Source: Roseivirga spongicola
Lineage (GTDB): Bacteria; Bacteroidota; Bacteroidia; Cytophagales; Cyclobacteriaceae
NCBI RefSeq assembly: GCF_001592965.1
Contig: NZ_LRPC01000028.1
Span: 744,001 to 808,000 of the forward strand
Length of the DNA stretch: 64,000 nucleotides
Direction: 5' to 3'
Below the pieces are notes generated by a model, which did no database searches, was not told the origin of the DNA, and saw only the letters and a program-made list of their open reading frames with translations. A program made the position numbers and the translations under genes. Positions 7,672 through 16,433 of the stretch are shown here, piece after piece (the stretch's first letter is position 1; each line of letters starts with the position of its first letter).

Positions 7672-8910
7672 ATGGCGCTTAATTATATCTGGATCGCTTT
7701 CTTTGTTATTGCCTTTATTGTGGCTTTAGTGAAGCTGATATTCTTTGGCGATGTTGAAGTTTTTCCTGCCATACTCCAAAGCACTTTTGATACTGCCAAG
7801 CTTGGCTTTGAGATTTCCATAGGATTGACAGGAGCCCTAACGCTTTGGATGGGTATTATGAAGATTGGTGAAAAAGGTGGCGTGGTAGCCATCATGTCAA
7901 AAGCTATCAGCCCGTTATTCACGCGCATATTTCCGGAAGTTCCTAAAAACCACCCAGTGTTTGGACCAATGCTGATGAACTTCTCCATGAACTTTCTCGG
8001 CTTGGATAATGCCGCTACTCCTATGGGACTTAAAACCATGGAGGGCCTTCAAGAACTGAACCCAGATAAGAAAACTGCCACAAATGCGCAGATTATGTTT
8101 CTGGTTCTGAATACTAGTGGATTAACATTGATTCCTGTTTCCATTATGGCTTATCGGGCTTCTAACGGAGCAGCAAACCCAGCCGATATTTTCATTCCTA
8201 TCCTACTTTCGACCTATTTTTCAACCTTAGCAGGTTTGATCACTGTCTCTATCATTCAGAAAATCAACTTGTTGAATAAAGTGGTGTTAGCCTATTTGGG
8301 CACATTAACCATAATCATTGTAGCTGCTTTAGTCTATTTCAGCTCAATTCCTCAGGAGCAAGTTACCGTAATCTCTAATGTATTGGCCTCGATCATTCTG
8401 TTAGGCATAGTAATGCTTTTCATTCTTATGGGAGTGAAAAACAAAGTCAATGTTTATGAAGCCTTAATTGAAGGAGGAAAAGATGGTTTCAATGTTGCGA
8501 TAAAGATTATCCCCTATCTGGTAGCTATTCTGGTGGCGATTGGAGTTTTCAGAACTTCTGGTGCACTGGACTATATTAATGATGGTTTCAGGTGGTTTTT
8601 TGAAGCCATTGGAATGAATACCGACTTTGTAGAAGCTCTACCTGTGGCATGGATGAAACCATTGAGTGGTTCTGGAGCTAGAGCGGCCATGTTAGATGTA
8701 TACGCCAACCCAGCTTTAGGAGTAGATTCTTTTGCAGGAAAAGTAGCCTCAGTGCTTCAAGGCTCTACAGAGACAACCTTCTATGTTTTGGCAGTCTACT
8801 TTGGGGCAGTGAAAATAAAGAATTCAAGATATGCCGCTGGCGCTGGTCTTGCAGCCGACTTTGCGGGTGTGGTTGCAGCAATTATTATCTCCTACATCTT
8901 TTTCTATTGA
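7672..8910 (+). CDS. Nucleoside-recognition (Gate) domain protein, SpmA-SpmB fusion
   Basis: 412 aa, very hydrophobic. The N-terminal half resembles spore maturation protein A (GLDNAATPMGLKTMEGLQEL; IMFLVLNTSGLTLIPVSIMA). The C-terminal half resembles SpmB (PLSGSGARAAMLDV; GSTETTFYVLAVYFGAVKI). Two Gate domains in one chain occur in non-sporulating Bacteroidota. The family is thought to move small molecules, possibly nucleosides, across the inner membrane, but no substrate is established. Co-directional with rsmE, 7 bp downstream; a link with rRNA methylation is not implied. Confidence 0.88.
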   Translation: MALNYIWIAFFVIAFIVALVKLIFFGDVEVFPAILQSTFDTAKLGFEISIGLTGALTLWMGIMKIGEKGGVVAIMSKAISPLFTRIFPEVPKNHPVFGPMLMNFSMNFLGLDNAATPMGLKTMEGLQELNPDKKTATNAQIMFLVLNTSGLTLIPVSIMAYRASNGAANPADIFIPILLSTYFSTLAGLITVSIIQKINLLNKVVLAYLGTLTIIIVAALVYFSSIPQEQVTVISNVLASIILLGIVMLFILMGVKNKVNVYEALIEGGKDGFNVAIKIIPYLVAILVAIGVFRTSGALDYINDGFRWFFEAIGMNTDFVEALPVAWMKPLSGSGARAAMLDVYANPALGVDSFAGKVASVLQGSTETTFYVLAVYFGAVKIKNSRYAAGAGLAADFAGVVAAIIISYIFFY

Positions 8911-8971
8911 GTAAATTCAAACCATAACAACTGACCCATAGTTAGTCAATCGTTCAAACATTAATAAAACC

Positions 8972-9532
8972 ATGAAAAAACTAATCCTACTCATTTGCTT
9001 TTTTAGCGCTTTTGGTCTTAGCGCACAAGAATTTCCAGGCCTAGACGCTAGCCCTATGGATGCCTCTTATTTCCCTGATGGGCAGCCATTAGACGAAGTA
9101 TTCCAAAGAGATGTAAGAGATCTAAAAATCAAAATCTACTACAGCAGACCTCAATTAAAAGGTAGAAAAATGCTCGGTGGTGAAGCTGCTCCTTTCGGAG
9201 AAGTTTGGAGACTAGGTGCTAATGAAGCTCCAGAGATTACTTTCTACGAAGATGTAACTTTCGGTGATCAAAAAGTATCGGCTGGTACTTATGCTATTTT
9301 TGCTATTCCTGGCGAAAAAGAGTGGGAATTCATCCTTAGCTCAAAACTTAACACTTGGGGAAATTACACAACCAAAGAAGATCAGTTTGTAGCACGTACA
9401 AAAACATCGGTTGTGAAAAGCTCAGAAGAGCCAATTGAAGTATTCTCAATTATGTTTAAAGAAGTATCTGGCGGAGCACACATGGTTGTAGGCTGGCAGA
9501 ACACAATTGTAGAGCTTCCTATCAAGCTATAA
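8972..9532 (+). CDS. Exported DUF2911 protein
   Basis: 186 aa. Signal peptide residues 1-18 end in GLSAQE. The mature part has the DUF2911 pattern: IKIYYSRPQLKGRKMLGG, PFGEVWRLGANEAPEI, SAGTYAIFAIPGE, WEFILSSKLNTWGNY. The fold is predicted to be beta-rich and periplasmic. The family is common in Bacteroidota and has no assigned biochemical role. Single gene with its own strong terminator downstream. Confidence 0.9.
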   Translation: MKKLILLICFFSAFGLSAQEFPGLDASPMDASYFPDGQPLDEVFQRDVRDLKIKIYYSRPQLKGRKMLGGEAAPFGEVWRLGANEAPEITFYEDVTFGDQKVSAGTYAIFAIPGEKEWEFILSSKLNTWGNYTTKEDQFVARTKTSVVKSSEEPIEVFSIMFKEVSGGAHMVVGWQNTIVELPIKL

Positions 9533-9550
9533 AAAAGACTTAATCAATTG

Positions 9551-9583
9551 AAGCCCTTTGCACCGCGAAGGGCTTTTCTTTTT
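9551..9583 (+). terminator. Intrinsic terminator after the DUF2911 gene
   Basis: AAGCCCTT (9551-9558) pairs with AAGGGCTT (9568-9575) around a 9-nt loop, followed by TTCTTTTTC. Confidence 0.8.
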
Positions 9584-9672
9584 CAACTCATTATAAATCA
9601 TCTACCACTCAAATGATATGCTGTTTTAATAAATCAATAAAGCCTATATTATTGAGTCCAAACTAAACAACT

Positions 9673-11991
9673 ATGAGAAAATTCTACTTGTTGATTCTGC
9701 TTCTAGCGACTTGTTCTCTGGGTTTCTCTCAAGAGCACAAGGCCGACTTTAAAGCGGCAGAAAAATTCAAATCGAGTAACATCCGCAAGATGTTGAAAAG
9801 CACCAGAGTGAGCCCAAGGTGGTTCGAAGACAGCGATAAATTCTGGTATACCTACACCACTACCAGTGGTAAGAACTTTTACATTGTAGATCCGGCAAAA
9901 AAGACTAGGACTTTGATGTTCGACAATAAGGATTTTGCTGCCCAATTGAGTGAGCTAACGAGAAAGCCGTGGAACTTCAACGATCTAGACTTAAAAGCTC
10001 TAGAGCTTGAAGAAGATAACAGAACCTTGACTTTCATGGTAGATAGTATTGACTATCACTTCGACTTAAATTCAAAAGTGATTACCAAAGGAGATTCTAC
10101 TGAAAAGGCCGAAAAACGTAATAATTGGGCTACTTATTCGCCAGATTCTACCTACATCTCATTCGCTAAGAACCATAACCTATATTTGATGAAGGCTGAT
10201 GATCCTGATTCTACAGAAATTCAGTTGACTGAAGATGGCGAGAGATGGTTCAGCTATGCTTGGAATCAGGGTGACACTACTTCTGATGAGCGATCTAGAG
10301 CAAGAGCCAGATGGTTCGAAGACGAAAGCAAAATGTTCGTTAACCGTTCTGATTCGAGAAAAGTAGGAGAACTTTTCGTGATCGATGAGTTGGCCAACCC
10401 TAGACCTGAGATTGAAATTTACAAATATGCAATGCCAGGTGAGCAAGAGGTTCCACAAGAGCAATTAGAGCTTTTTGATGTGGAAAGCAGAGAGCGAACC
10501 ATTCTAGATATTGCAAAATATAAAGACCAAACCATCAGCCCTTACCTAGCTGGCGACAGCTCTGATAAAATGTTCTTTACCAGAATGAACAGAACGTCAG
10601 ACTCTCTTGATGTTTGTAGAGTAAATACAGCTACGGGAGAAGTTAAAACGCTATTTACCGATGTAAATCACCCTTACTTCAACTGGAGCTACCAACAATT
10701 AGCTATTCTAAATGAAGGCGAAGAGCTGATCTGGTGGTCTGAAAGAACTGGCTGGGGACAACTTTATCTATATGATGGTAATACTGGTGCCTTAAAGAAC
10801 AAAATCACTAACGGAGGCCACTTTGTTACCGGTCAAATTCAGCAAATCGATACGGTTGGACGTAAAGTTTACTTCGAAGCAAGAGGCCGTGAGGACAATG
10901 TAGATCCTTACTACGCATTAATGTATAAGGCTAACTTCGATGGTTCTGGCTTCAAAGCTTTGAGTACCGAACCAGCAAATCATTTCATGAGCATGTCTGA
11001 GTCTGCTAAATACTATGTAGATAACTTCTCTGCCCCAGATGTAGTGCCTCAATCTTATCTGAAAGACAATGAAGGCAACGTGATTATGAAATTAGAAGAG
11101 GCTGATATGACTTTATTGAACCAAGCTGGTTTCCAAATGCCAGAGCGCTTTAAAGTAAAAGCCGATGACGGCATTACAGACCTTTATGGCGTAATGTATA
11201 AGCCATTCGATTTTGATTCAACAAGAAAATATCCTGTTATCTCTTATGTATACCCAGGTCCGCAGGTTGAGTCTTTCGGTAATGACTTCTCTATTACTGG
11301 TGGTTACAACGTGGCTATGGCTCAGTTAGGCTTTATAGTTGTTTCTATGGGTCACAGAGGTGGTAGCCCAATGAGAGACAAGTATTACCACACGTTCGGT
11401 TATGAGAACTTGAGAGACTATGCACTGGCTGATGATAAGCGTTCATTGGAGCAATTGGCTGAAAGACATGGCTGGATTGACCTTGATAACGTAGGTATTT
11501 TCGGTCACTCTGGTGGTGGCTTTATGTCTACTGCTGCCCTACTTACCTACCCTAACTTCTACACTGCAGCTGCATCTTCAGCTGGTAACCACGATAACAA
11601 CATCTACAACAAATGGTGGAGTGAAACCCACAATGGTGTGAAAATGGTGGAGAAGAAGAAAAAGGATAAAGACGGAAATGAGACCGTTGAAACCACTTGG
11701 AATGCCAAGATCAAGACTAATCCTGATTTAGCTAAAAACTTGAAAGGTCATTTATTGCTAACTCACGGTACTCGTGACAATAATGTGCACCCAGGCAACT
11801 CAATCCGCGTTGCTAGCGAATTGATGAAGGCAGGTAAAAGATTCGACTACATGCCAATTCCTGGCTCAAGACACGGCTATGGCAGATTAAGAGATTACTA
11901 TGAGCAAATGATGTGGTATTTCTTTGCAGAGCACCTGCTAGGAGACTACCGCAGCAACGTTGATATGGACGTGCCTGATGGTAATGAATAA
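9673..11991 (+). CDS. Dipeptidyl peptidase IV-like S9 family peptidase, exported
   Basis: 772 aa with a signal peptide (SLGFSQE at about residue 20). An N-terminal beta-propeller spans about residues 80-470 and a C-terminal alpha/beta-hydrolase about 490-765. The nucleophile elbow is GHSGGGF (Ser near 612), the catalytic Asp is in THGTRDNNVHP (near 701) and the His in GSRHGYG (near 733). In the propeller, PGEQEVPQEQLELFDVE probably supplies the double-Glu amino-terminus-binding motif of the DPP IV clade. Likely releases dipeptides from peptides in the periplasm. The loop VEKKKKDKDGNETVE near 660 is an unusually charged insert. Single gene. Confidence 0.92.
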   Translation: MRKFYLLILLLATCSLGFSQEHKADFKAAEKFKSSNIRKMLKSTRVSPRWFEDSDKFWYTYTTTSGKNFYIVDPAKKTRTLMFDNKDFAAQLSELTRKPWNFNDLDLKALELEEDNRTLTFMVDSIDYHFDLNSKVITKGDSTEKAEKRNNWATYSPDSTYISFAKNHNLYLMKADDPDSTEIQLTEDGERWFSYAWNQGDTTSDERSRARARWFEDESKMFVNRSDSRKVGELFVIDELANPRPEIEIYKYAMPGEQEVPQEQLELFDVESRERTILDIAKYKDQTISPYLAGDSSDKMFFTRMNRTSDSLDVCRVNTATGEVKTLFTDVNHPYFNWSYQQLAILNEGEELIWWSERTGWGQLYLYDGNTGALKNKITNGGHFVTGQIQQIDTVGRKVYFEARGREDNVDPYYALMYKANFDGSGFKALSTEPANHFMSMSESAKYYVDNFSAPDVVPQSYLKDNEGNVIMKLEEADMTLLNQAGFQMPERFKVKADDGITDLYGVMYKPFDFDSTRKYPVISYVYPGPQVESFGNDFSITGGYNVAMAQLGFIVVSMGHRGGSPMRDKYYHTFGYENLRDYALADDKRSLEQLAERHGWIDLDNVGIFGHSGGGFMSTAALLTYPNFYTAAASSAGNHDNNIYNKWWSETHNGVKMVEKKKKDKDGNETVETTWNAKIKTNPDLAKNLKGHLLLTHGTRDNNVHPGNSIRVASELMKAGKRFDYMPIPGSRHGYGRLRDYYEQMMWYFFAEHLLGDYRSNVDMDVPDGNE

Positions 11992-12006
11992 TCAGTTAAA
12001 ACTCAC

Positions 12007-12045
12007 AAAAAAGGCCTTGAGGAAATCCTCAAGGCCTTTTTTATA
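12007..12045. terminator. Strong bidirectional terminator
   Basis: A 17-bp perfect stem (12007-12023 with 12026-12042) is flanked by an A-run on the left and a T-run on the right. It serves the convergent peptidase (+) and TPR (-) genes. Confidence 0.9.
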
Positions 12046-12062
12046 TCTTCTACTTAGCTAAA

Positions 12063-12662
12063 CTACTTACAATACTTAGCTAGTGCATCATTCGCCTCAG
12101 AAGCACCTAAGGCTTTAGCTCTATTAAAGTCATTACAAGCACCTCTAGTTTGGTTGAGTGCTATCTTAAGAGCACCTCTGTATAGAAATGCTTCTGGGTT
12201 TTTATTATCGAAGTTAATTGCTTGATCGTAGTTTTCCTTAGCCTTAGGAAACTCCCCTTGCTGATGAAGTGACCTCCCCTTTAGCAGGTAAGCCGTTGAA
12301 ACCCTACCATCAACTTCCAACACCTTATCGAAATAATAAATAGCTTTGGTAAAATCCTTTTGGTTGTACCAGTACTTACCCATGCTTAAATTCGCATTCA
12401 GATTGTCGGCATCAAGCTTAAGAACACTTTCAAAGTCTTCTTTTGCCTGACTTAGGTTTCCAACTTCCTCATGAGCCCTACCTCTATTATATAGCGATTT
12501 CAAGTCTTTTGGCTTGGTAGTTAGGTACTCATCATAAGCGGCTATCGCTTCTTTGTATTTACCCTGCTTGTATAAAGCATCGGCTTCTCGGGTTACGCTT
12601 TTATTACATGCCGATAGCGCAACAACCGTTAAAATCATTAAAATTAGGCCTATTTTCTTCAT
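12063..12662 (-). CDS. Tetratricopeptide-repeat lipoprotein
   Basis: 199 aa from the ATG at 12662. The N-terminus is a lipoprotein signal with lipobox ALSAC (Cys about residue 18). Five TPR units follow, e.g. ADALYKQGKYKEAIAAYDEYL, LYNRGRAHEEVGNLSQAKEDF, LLKGRSLHQQGEFPKAKENY. An upstream in-frame ATG at 12710 is rejected because the -7 promoter box (12691-12698) lies between it and 12662. TPR lipoproteins usually act as scaffolds at the cell envelope; no partner is evident here. Confidence 0.85.
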   Translation of the reverse strand: MKKIGLILMILTVVALSACNKSVTREADALYKQGKYKEAIAAYDEYLTTKPKDLKSLYNRGRAHEEVGNLSQAKEDFESVLKLDADNLNANLSMGKYWYNQKDFTKAIYYFDKVLEVDGRVSTAYLLKGRSLHQQGEFPKAKENYDQAINFDNKNPEAFLYRGALKIALNQTRGACNDFNRAKALGASEANDALAKYCK

Positions 12663-12690
12663 CGTTTTTGTTCCTACGAAAAATGAGCTG

Positions 12691-12698
12691 CAAAGGTA
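12691..12698 (-). promoter_or_regulatory. -7 promoter box of the TPR lipoprotein gene
   Basis: On the minus strand the bases read TACCTTTG, a perfect match to TAnnTTTG, 29 bp before the chosen ATG. The -33 region is T-rich without a clean TTG. Confidence 0.55.
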
Positions 12699-12710
12699 GG
12701 CTTTTAACAT

Positions 12711-12805
12711 TCTTTAAAAAAGAAAAAGGGGCACTAGGCCCCTTTCCTCAGGTAGGGTGAAAGATCTACCCCTAAACGGGATTTTGCCCCGTCACCCAAT
12801 GTCAA
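12711..12805 (-). ncRNA. Candidate structured small RNA (pseudoknot plus terminator)
   Basis: Read on the minus strand, this gene-free stretch has several nested helices: CGGG (12791-12788) with CCCG (12780-12777); CTACC/GGTAG helix (12770-12766 with 12755-12751); and GGGTGA (12797-12792), which can pair with TCACCC in the loop of that hairpin (12760-12755) to make a pseudoknot. It ends in an intrinsic terminator, AAAGGGGC with GCCCCTTT (12745-12738 and 12732-12725), followed by TTCTTTTTT. A promoter-like TTTG-N19-box lies just upstream, and dapD has its own terminator before it. No Rfam family recognised by eye; transcript boundaries are inferred. Confidence 0.45.
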
Positions 12806-12810
12806 AAACT

Positions 12811-12841
12811 CAAACAACTATCCTTATATACCCAAACCAAA
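12811..12841 (-). promoter_or_regulatory. Candidate promoter of the small RNA
   Basis: TTTG at 12841-12838, exactly 19 bp, then GTTGTTTG at 12818-12811 on the minus strand. The -33 is perfect; the -7 has two mismatches to TAnnTTTG. Confidence 0.35.
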
Positions 12842-12844
12842 GAC

Positions 12845-12877
12845 CAAAAAAATAAGTCACTGTATAACAGTGACTTA
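12845..12877 (-). terminator. Intrinsic terminator of dapD
   Basis: Minus strand: TAAGTCACTG (12877-12868) with CAGTGACTTA (12862-12853), a perfect 10-bp stem with a 5-nt loop, followed by seven T residues (12851-12845). Confidence 0.85.
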
Positions 12878-12929
12878 CCAATATCTAAGGATTTAAAAAG
12901 CTCCCAAAGTGGGAAATAGTCAGTCAATC

Positions 12930-13742
12930 TTAGACTGCTACATCATTTTCACGAAGTGCATCGTTCAATGATGTCTTCTTATCTGTGCTTTCTTTTCTTT
13001 TTCCAATAATCAGAGCCGTTGGTACCTGAAATTCACCAGCAGGGAATTTCTTAGTATAAGACCCTGGAATAACTACAGATCTTTCTGGCACATAACCTTT
13101 GTATTCAACTGGTTCAGAACCAGTTACATCAATTATTTTTGTACTACCTGTTAAAGTTACATTGGCGCCCAAAACAGCTTCTTTACCAATTCTCACGCCT
13201 TCAACCACAATACATCTAGAGCCGATAAAAGCATTGTCTTCTACAATCACCGGAGCTGCCTGTAGAGGTTCAAGTACTCCGCCTATGCCAACGCCACCAC
13301 TTAGGTGTACGTTTTTCCCTATCTGGGCACAGCTACCAACAGTAGCCCAAGTGTCTACCATGGTTCCCTCGTCTACATAAGCGCCAATATTTACATAAGA
13401 AGGCATCATAATTACACCTTTGCTAACGTAAGAACCATACCTTGCTATAGCATGAGGAACAACTCTTACTCCCTTTTGGGCATAGCCGGTCTTAAGCTTC
13501 ATTTTATCATGAAACTCAAATGGACCAACCTCAATAGTTTGCATTTTTTGAATTGGGAAATAAAGAATCACGGCCTTTTTAATCCATTCGTTCACCACCC
13601 AACCTTCTGGAGTAGGTGTAGCCACCCTTCTATCTCCATGGTCTAAGTCTTCAATTATGGTTTTAATCGCTAGCACTACTTCCTTATCATTCAGTAGAGA
13701 ACGATCGTCCCATGCTCTTTCAATAATGTCCTTTAGTTCCAT
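12930..13742 (-). CDS. dapD: 2,3,4,5-tetrahydropyridine-2,6-dicarboxylate N-succinyltransferase
   Basis: Adds succinyl from succinyl-CoA to tetrahydrodipicolinate in the succinylase branch of lysine and diaminopimelate synthesis. 270 aa, full length. An N-terminal helical domain (about residues 1-100) precedes a left-handed beta-helix of hexapeptide repeats (GTMVDTWATVGSCAQIG, GGVGIGGVLEPLQAAPVIVE, CIVVEGVRIGKEAVLGANV). It supplies meso-DAP for peptidoglycan. Single gene with a clean terminator; divergent from the GT4 gene by 35 bp. Confidence 0.95.
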   Translation of the reverse strand: MELKDIIERAWDDRSLLNDKEVVLAIKTIIEDLDHGDRRVATPTPEGWVVNEWIKKAVILYFPIQKMQTIEVGPFEFHDKMKLKTGYAQKGVRVVPHAIARYGSYVSKGVIMMPSYVNIGAYVDEGTMVDTWATVGSCAQIGKNVHLSGGVGIGGVLEPLQAAPVIVEDNAFIGSRCIVVEGVRIGKEAVLGANVTLTGSTKIIDVTGSEPVEYKGYVPERSVVIPGSYTKKFPAGEFQVPTALIIGKRKESTDKKTSLNDALRENDVAV

Positions 13743-13777
13743 TTATAACGTAGAAAATTTTATCTTTAATTCTATTG

Positions 13778-14893
13778 ATGAAAAAGACCAAAGTAGTCGT
13801 AGCCTCGCTGCTTAAGCCAATTGATGACACTCGGATGTTTGAGAAATTCGGCCTTTCGATGGCTGAAACAAATAAATATGATATTAATATCATAGGCTTT
13901 GATTCAAAAAATGTCAGATCGGCAAAAGGTATTACCTTTCACCCGTCCTTACCCTTTGAAAGAATGTCTTTCCAACGGTTGATTCAACCCTGGAGGACCT
14001 TCAGAAAACTAATTAAAGTAAAACCTGAAGTAACTATAGTCAATACACATGAATTACTGATAGTTACCTCTCTATACAAAATATTATTTGGTGGCAAATT
14101 CATCTATGATATTAGAGAAAACTACGTTAAGAACATACGTGAAACCAACGTTTTCCCATGGCCACTTAGACTACCATTATCTTTATGGGTTAGGTTTAAA
14201 GAATGGCTTTCGAAACCTTTTATAGACCATTATTTTTTAGCCGAAAGAGTCTACCAAAAGCAACTCCCCTTTCTTTCGAAGAAAAGTGTAGTGATTGAAA
14301 ATAAGTATGCACCGCAAGCCGAAGAATCTACCGCATACAGAAGCCCCGACCCCTCTTATATCGACCTCTTATATACGGGAACCATCTCCGAGTCTAATGG
14401 TGTATTTGATGCTATAGATATCACTAAATCGCTTCACCTATGCAATTCGAAAATAAGGCTGAGGATTGTTGGATATTGCGCTCTTAAGCGAGACTTGATA
14501 CGGTTGAAAAAAGAAATAGAGCCATACGATTTTATTGAATTGAATGGTGGAGATCACTTGGTTCCTCACTCTGAAATAGTAGAAGCCATACAAAAGGCAG
14601 ACTTTGGCTTTGTTCTCAAGAAGCCTAACAATGGTATGAATGATGATAAAATTCTCACCAGACTGTTTGAGTATACTGCTAATCAGTTGCCAATACTCCT
14701 GTTGAACAATCCTACTTGGGTTGAATTTTGTGAGCAATTCAACGCAGCAATTGAGGTAAACCCTCAAGATTTTAATGCCCAAGAGCTATTAAATAAGATG
14801 AAGAACACCAGCTTTTACACACAAGGCGACACTTCAACTAGCCTCTGGAATAGTGAGAAAGAGAAACTACTAGCCGTTTTAGAAAGTATTTAA
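13778..14893 (+). CDS. GT4-like glycosyltransferase (GT-B fold)
   Basis: 371 aa from the ATG at 13778 (a TTG just before it is less likely). The N-terminal Rossmann half includes VTIVNTHELLIVTSL and YDIRENYVKN. The C-terminal donor-binding half includes DLLYTGTISESNGVFD, IRLRIVGYC and the acidic segment KILTRLFEYTANQLPILLLN, matching the E-x7-E region of GT4 enzymes. Probably cytoplasmic and acting on a polysaccharide or glycolipid precursor. No sugar cluster is adjacent. TATCTTTA at 13761 is a possible -7 box. Confidence 0.75.
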   Translation: MKKTKVVVASLLKPIDDTRMFEKFGLSMAETNKYDINIIGFDSKNVRSAKGITFHPSLPFERMSFQRLIQPWRTFRKLIKVKPEVTIVNTHELLIVTSLYKILFGGKFIYDIRENYVKNIRETNVFPWPLRLPLSLWVRFKEWLSKPFIDHYFLAERVYQKQLPFLSKKSVVIENKYAPQAEESTAYRSPDPSYIDLLYTGTISESNGVFDAIDITKSLHLCNSKIRLRIVGYCALKRDLIRLKKEIEPYDFIELNGGDHLVPHSEIVEAIQKADFGFVLKKPNNGMNDDKILTRLFEYTANQLPILLLNNPTWVEFCEQFNAAIEVNPQDFNAQELLNKMKNTSFYTQGDTSTSLWNSEKEKLLAVLESI

Positions 14894-14900
14894 ATAAACC

Positions 14901-14928
14901 ACTATGGGCTCAAAGCACCATAGTTTTA
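14901..14928 (+). terminator. Candidate terminator after the GT4 gene
   Basis: ACTATGG (14901-14907) pairs with CCATAGT (14918-14924), followed by TTT. The loop is 10 nt and the U-tract is short. Confidence 0.45.
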
Positions 14929-15198
14929 GAAGCAACTGAAAGTCGCTTTGAAAGGCTGACTTAGAAAATGTACGTTCAGAAAGCTTTCAGGATTAGATTT
15001 ACGATTTACGTCAATCAAACCCCGAGCATTATGGGGGCGTACATCGTAAATTTCAAGATGATTTTCAGAAGCTAAAGCGAAATGCACTAAAGTGCATAGT
15101 TTTAACTCCTATTGTGACTAATAAAAAAGGATAGCTAAGGGACTCTGTCATATGCTCAAATCGAGTAACGACTTCTATCACCTCACTATCCTTTAAAT
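14929..15198. other. Gene-free spacer with three palindromes
   Basis: No open frame of note. A long hairpin joins ATTTACGATTTACG (14997-15010) to CGTACATCGTAAAT (15038-15051), 13 of 14 pairs, with an inner CCCC/GGGG pair (15020-15023 with 15033-15036). ATGCACTAAAGTGCAT (15082-15097) is a perfect palindrome. AAAGGATAG (15126-15134) and CTATCCTTT (15186-15194) form a third inverted pair. I see no U-tract after the first hairpin, so it may be a decayed mobile palindrome or an untranslated RNA. Confidence 0.5.
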
Positions 15199-15214
15199 AA
15201 ACCCTGACGGGTTT
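15199..15214 (-). terminator. Candidate terminator of the pro operon
   Basis: AAACCC and GGGTTT with loop TGAC lie 10 nt past the proA stop. On the minus strand a T-rich but interrupted tail (ATTTAAAGG) follows. Confidence 0.45.
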
Positions 15215-15223
15215 TATCTATAC

Positions 15224-16423
15224 CTAGACTCTTACGTGACCTTGTCCGTAGACATAGTATTTATTCGTAACTAATTGTTCAAGCCCTAGAGGACCTCTAT
15301 GGTGCAATTTATCTGTACTAATTGCCAGCTCTGCACCTACTCCCATGGCTCCACCGTCAGTGAAGCGAGTTGATGCATTATGATACACCGCTCCGCTATC
15401 TACCTGCTCCATAAAGGTCTCTGCTTTGCTTAAATCGGTTGTCATAATGGCTGAAGAGTGACCACCAGAGTATTTATTAATCTTCTCGATGGCCTCCACT
15501 TCGTCACCCACAAGCGCTACGCATGCTTTGAGTGCCAAAAACTCTTCATACCATGTATCTTCATTCTCAATCTCAGCCTCATCGCTGAGTATCTCCTTCA
15601 CCTGCTTATCTACCAAAAGCTCAACCTCAAACTCATGTAAGGCTTTTTGTAGGTGAAGCAATTTCTTATCTAGATCTGGAAGTCTCTTATCCAGTAAAAT
15701 CTTATCCAATGCATTACAGGCCGATATTTTATTGGTTTTAGCATTGAGTATAACCTTTATTGCCTGTTCCCAATTTGCAGAGTGGTCAACATAAATAAAG
15801 TTATTCCCTCTACCCGAAACCAAGACTGGGCAAGACGCATTTTCCTTCACAAACTGGATTAGTCTTTCTCCACCTCTAGGCACTATTAAATCAATCTGTT
15901 CTGTCGGATTCTTTAGGAATTCTTGGGTTTCAGCTCTTTGAAGTTTCAGAAGCTTCACATAATCGGTAGTAATATCGTTCTCTTTTAAAGCTTGGTGCCA
16001 AACGTCTACCAATACCTCATTTGAGTTTATGGCTTCTTTACCACCCTTAAGCAAGATTTTGTTATTGGCCTTAAACGCTAAGACAGCAGCTTCTACAGTT
16101 ACATCTGGCCTAGACTCATAAATGATCATGATGGTACCAAAAGGAGCTGTTTTATTGACTATTTTCAATCCATCGTCTTTGTTGATTTCTGAAATTACCT
16201 TACCGACTGGATCATCTTGATTTCTGACCTCTTTTACAGCCTGAATCATGCCATCTACCTTTTTATCATTCACCACAAGGCGGTCATACATGGCTCTATC
16301 TTCCTTGTTAAAATCATCAAGGTCTTTCTGGTTTGCCTCAATGATTTCCGATCTCCTAGCATCTAGGAGCTCTATTACTTTATCTAAAACTTTATTCTTT
16401 ATATCTGTACTTAATAAATTCAT
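15224..16423 (-). CDS. proA: Glutamate-5-semialdehyde dehydrogenase (gamma-glutamyl phosphate reductase)
   Basis: Reduces gamma-glutamyl phosphate with NADPH in proline synthesis. 399 aa from the ATG at 16423 (MNLLSTDIKNKVLDKVIELL). A longer form from a TTG at 16471 would overlap proB by 38 bp and is less likely. The catalytic cysteine is in KISACNALDKILLD. Other blocks are IIYESRPDVTVEAA, LLKGGKEAINSNE, LIVPRGGERLI and the C-terminal NASTRFTDGGAMGVGAE. Third gene of proC-proB-proA, 10 bp after the proB stop. Confidence 0.95.
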   Translation of the reverse strand: MNLLSTDIKNKVLDKVIELLDARRSEIIEANQKDLDDFNKEDRAMYDRLVVNDKKVDGMIQAVKEVRNQDDPVGKVISEINKDDGLKIVNKTAPFGTIMIIYESRPDVTVEAAVLAFKANNKILLKGGKEAINSNEVLVDVWHQALKENDITTDYVKLLKLQRAETQEFLKNPTEQIDLIVPRGGERLIQFVKENASCPVLVSGRGNNFIYVDHSANWEQAIKVILNAKTNKISACNALDKILLDKRLPDLDKKLLHLQKALHEFEVELLVDKQVKEILSDEAEIENEDTWYEEFLALKACVALVGDEVEAIEKINKYSGGHSSAIMTTDLSKAETFMEQVDSGAVYHNASTRFTDGGAMGVGAELAISTDKLHHRGPLGLEQLVTNKYYVYGQGHVRV

Positions 16424-16433
16424 TATTAATGTT

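Noticed and set aside
12663-12710. N-terminal extension of the TPR lipoprotein from ATG 12710
   Set aside because: It would precede the lipoprotein signal, and the -7 promoter box lies inside it.
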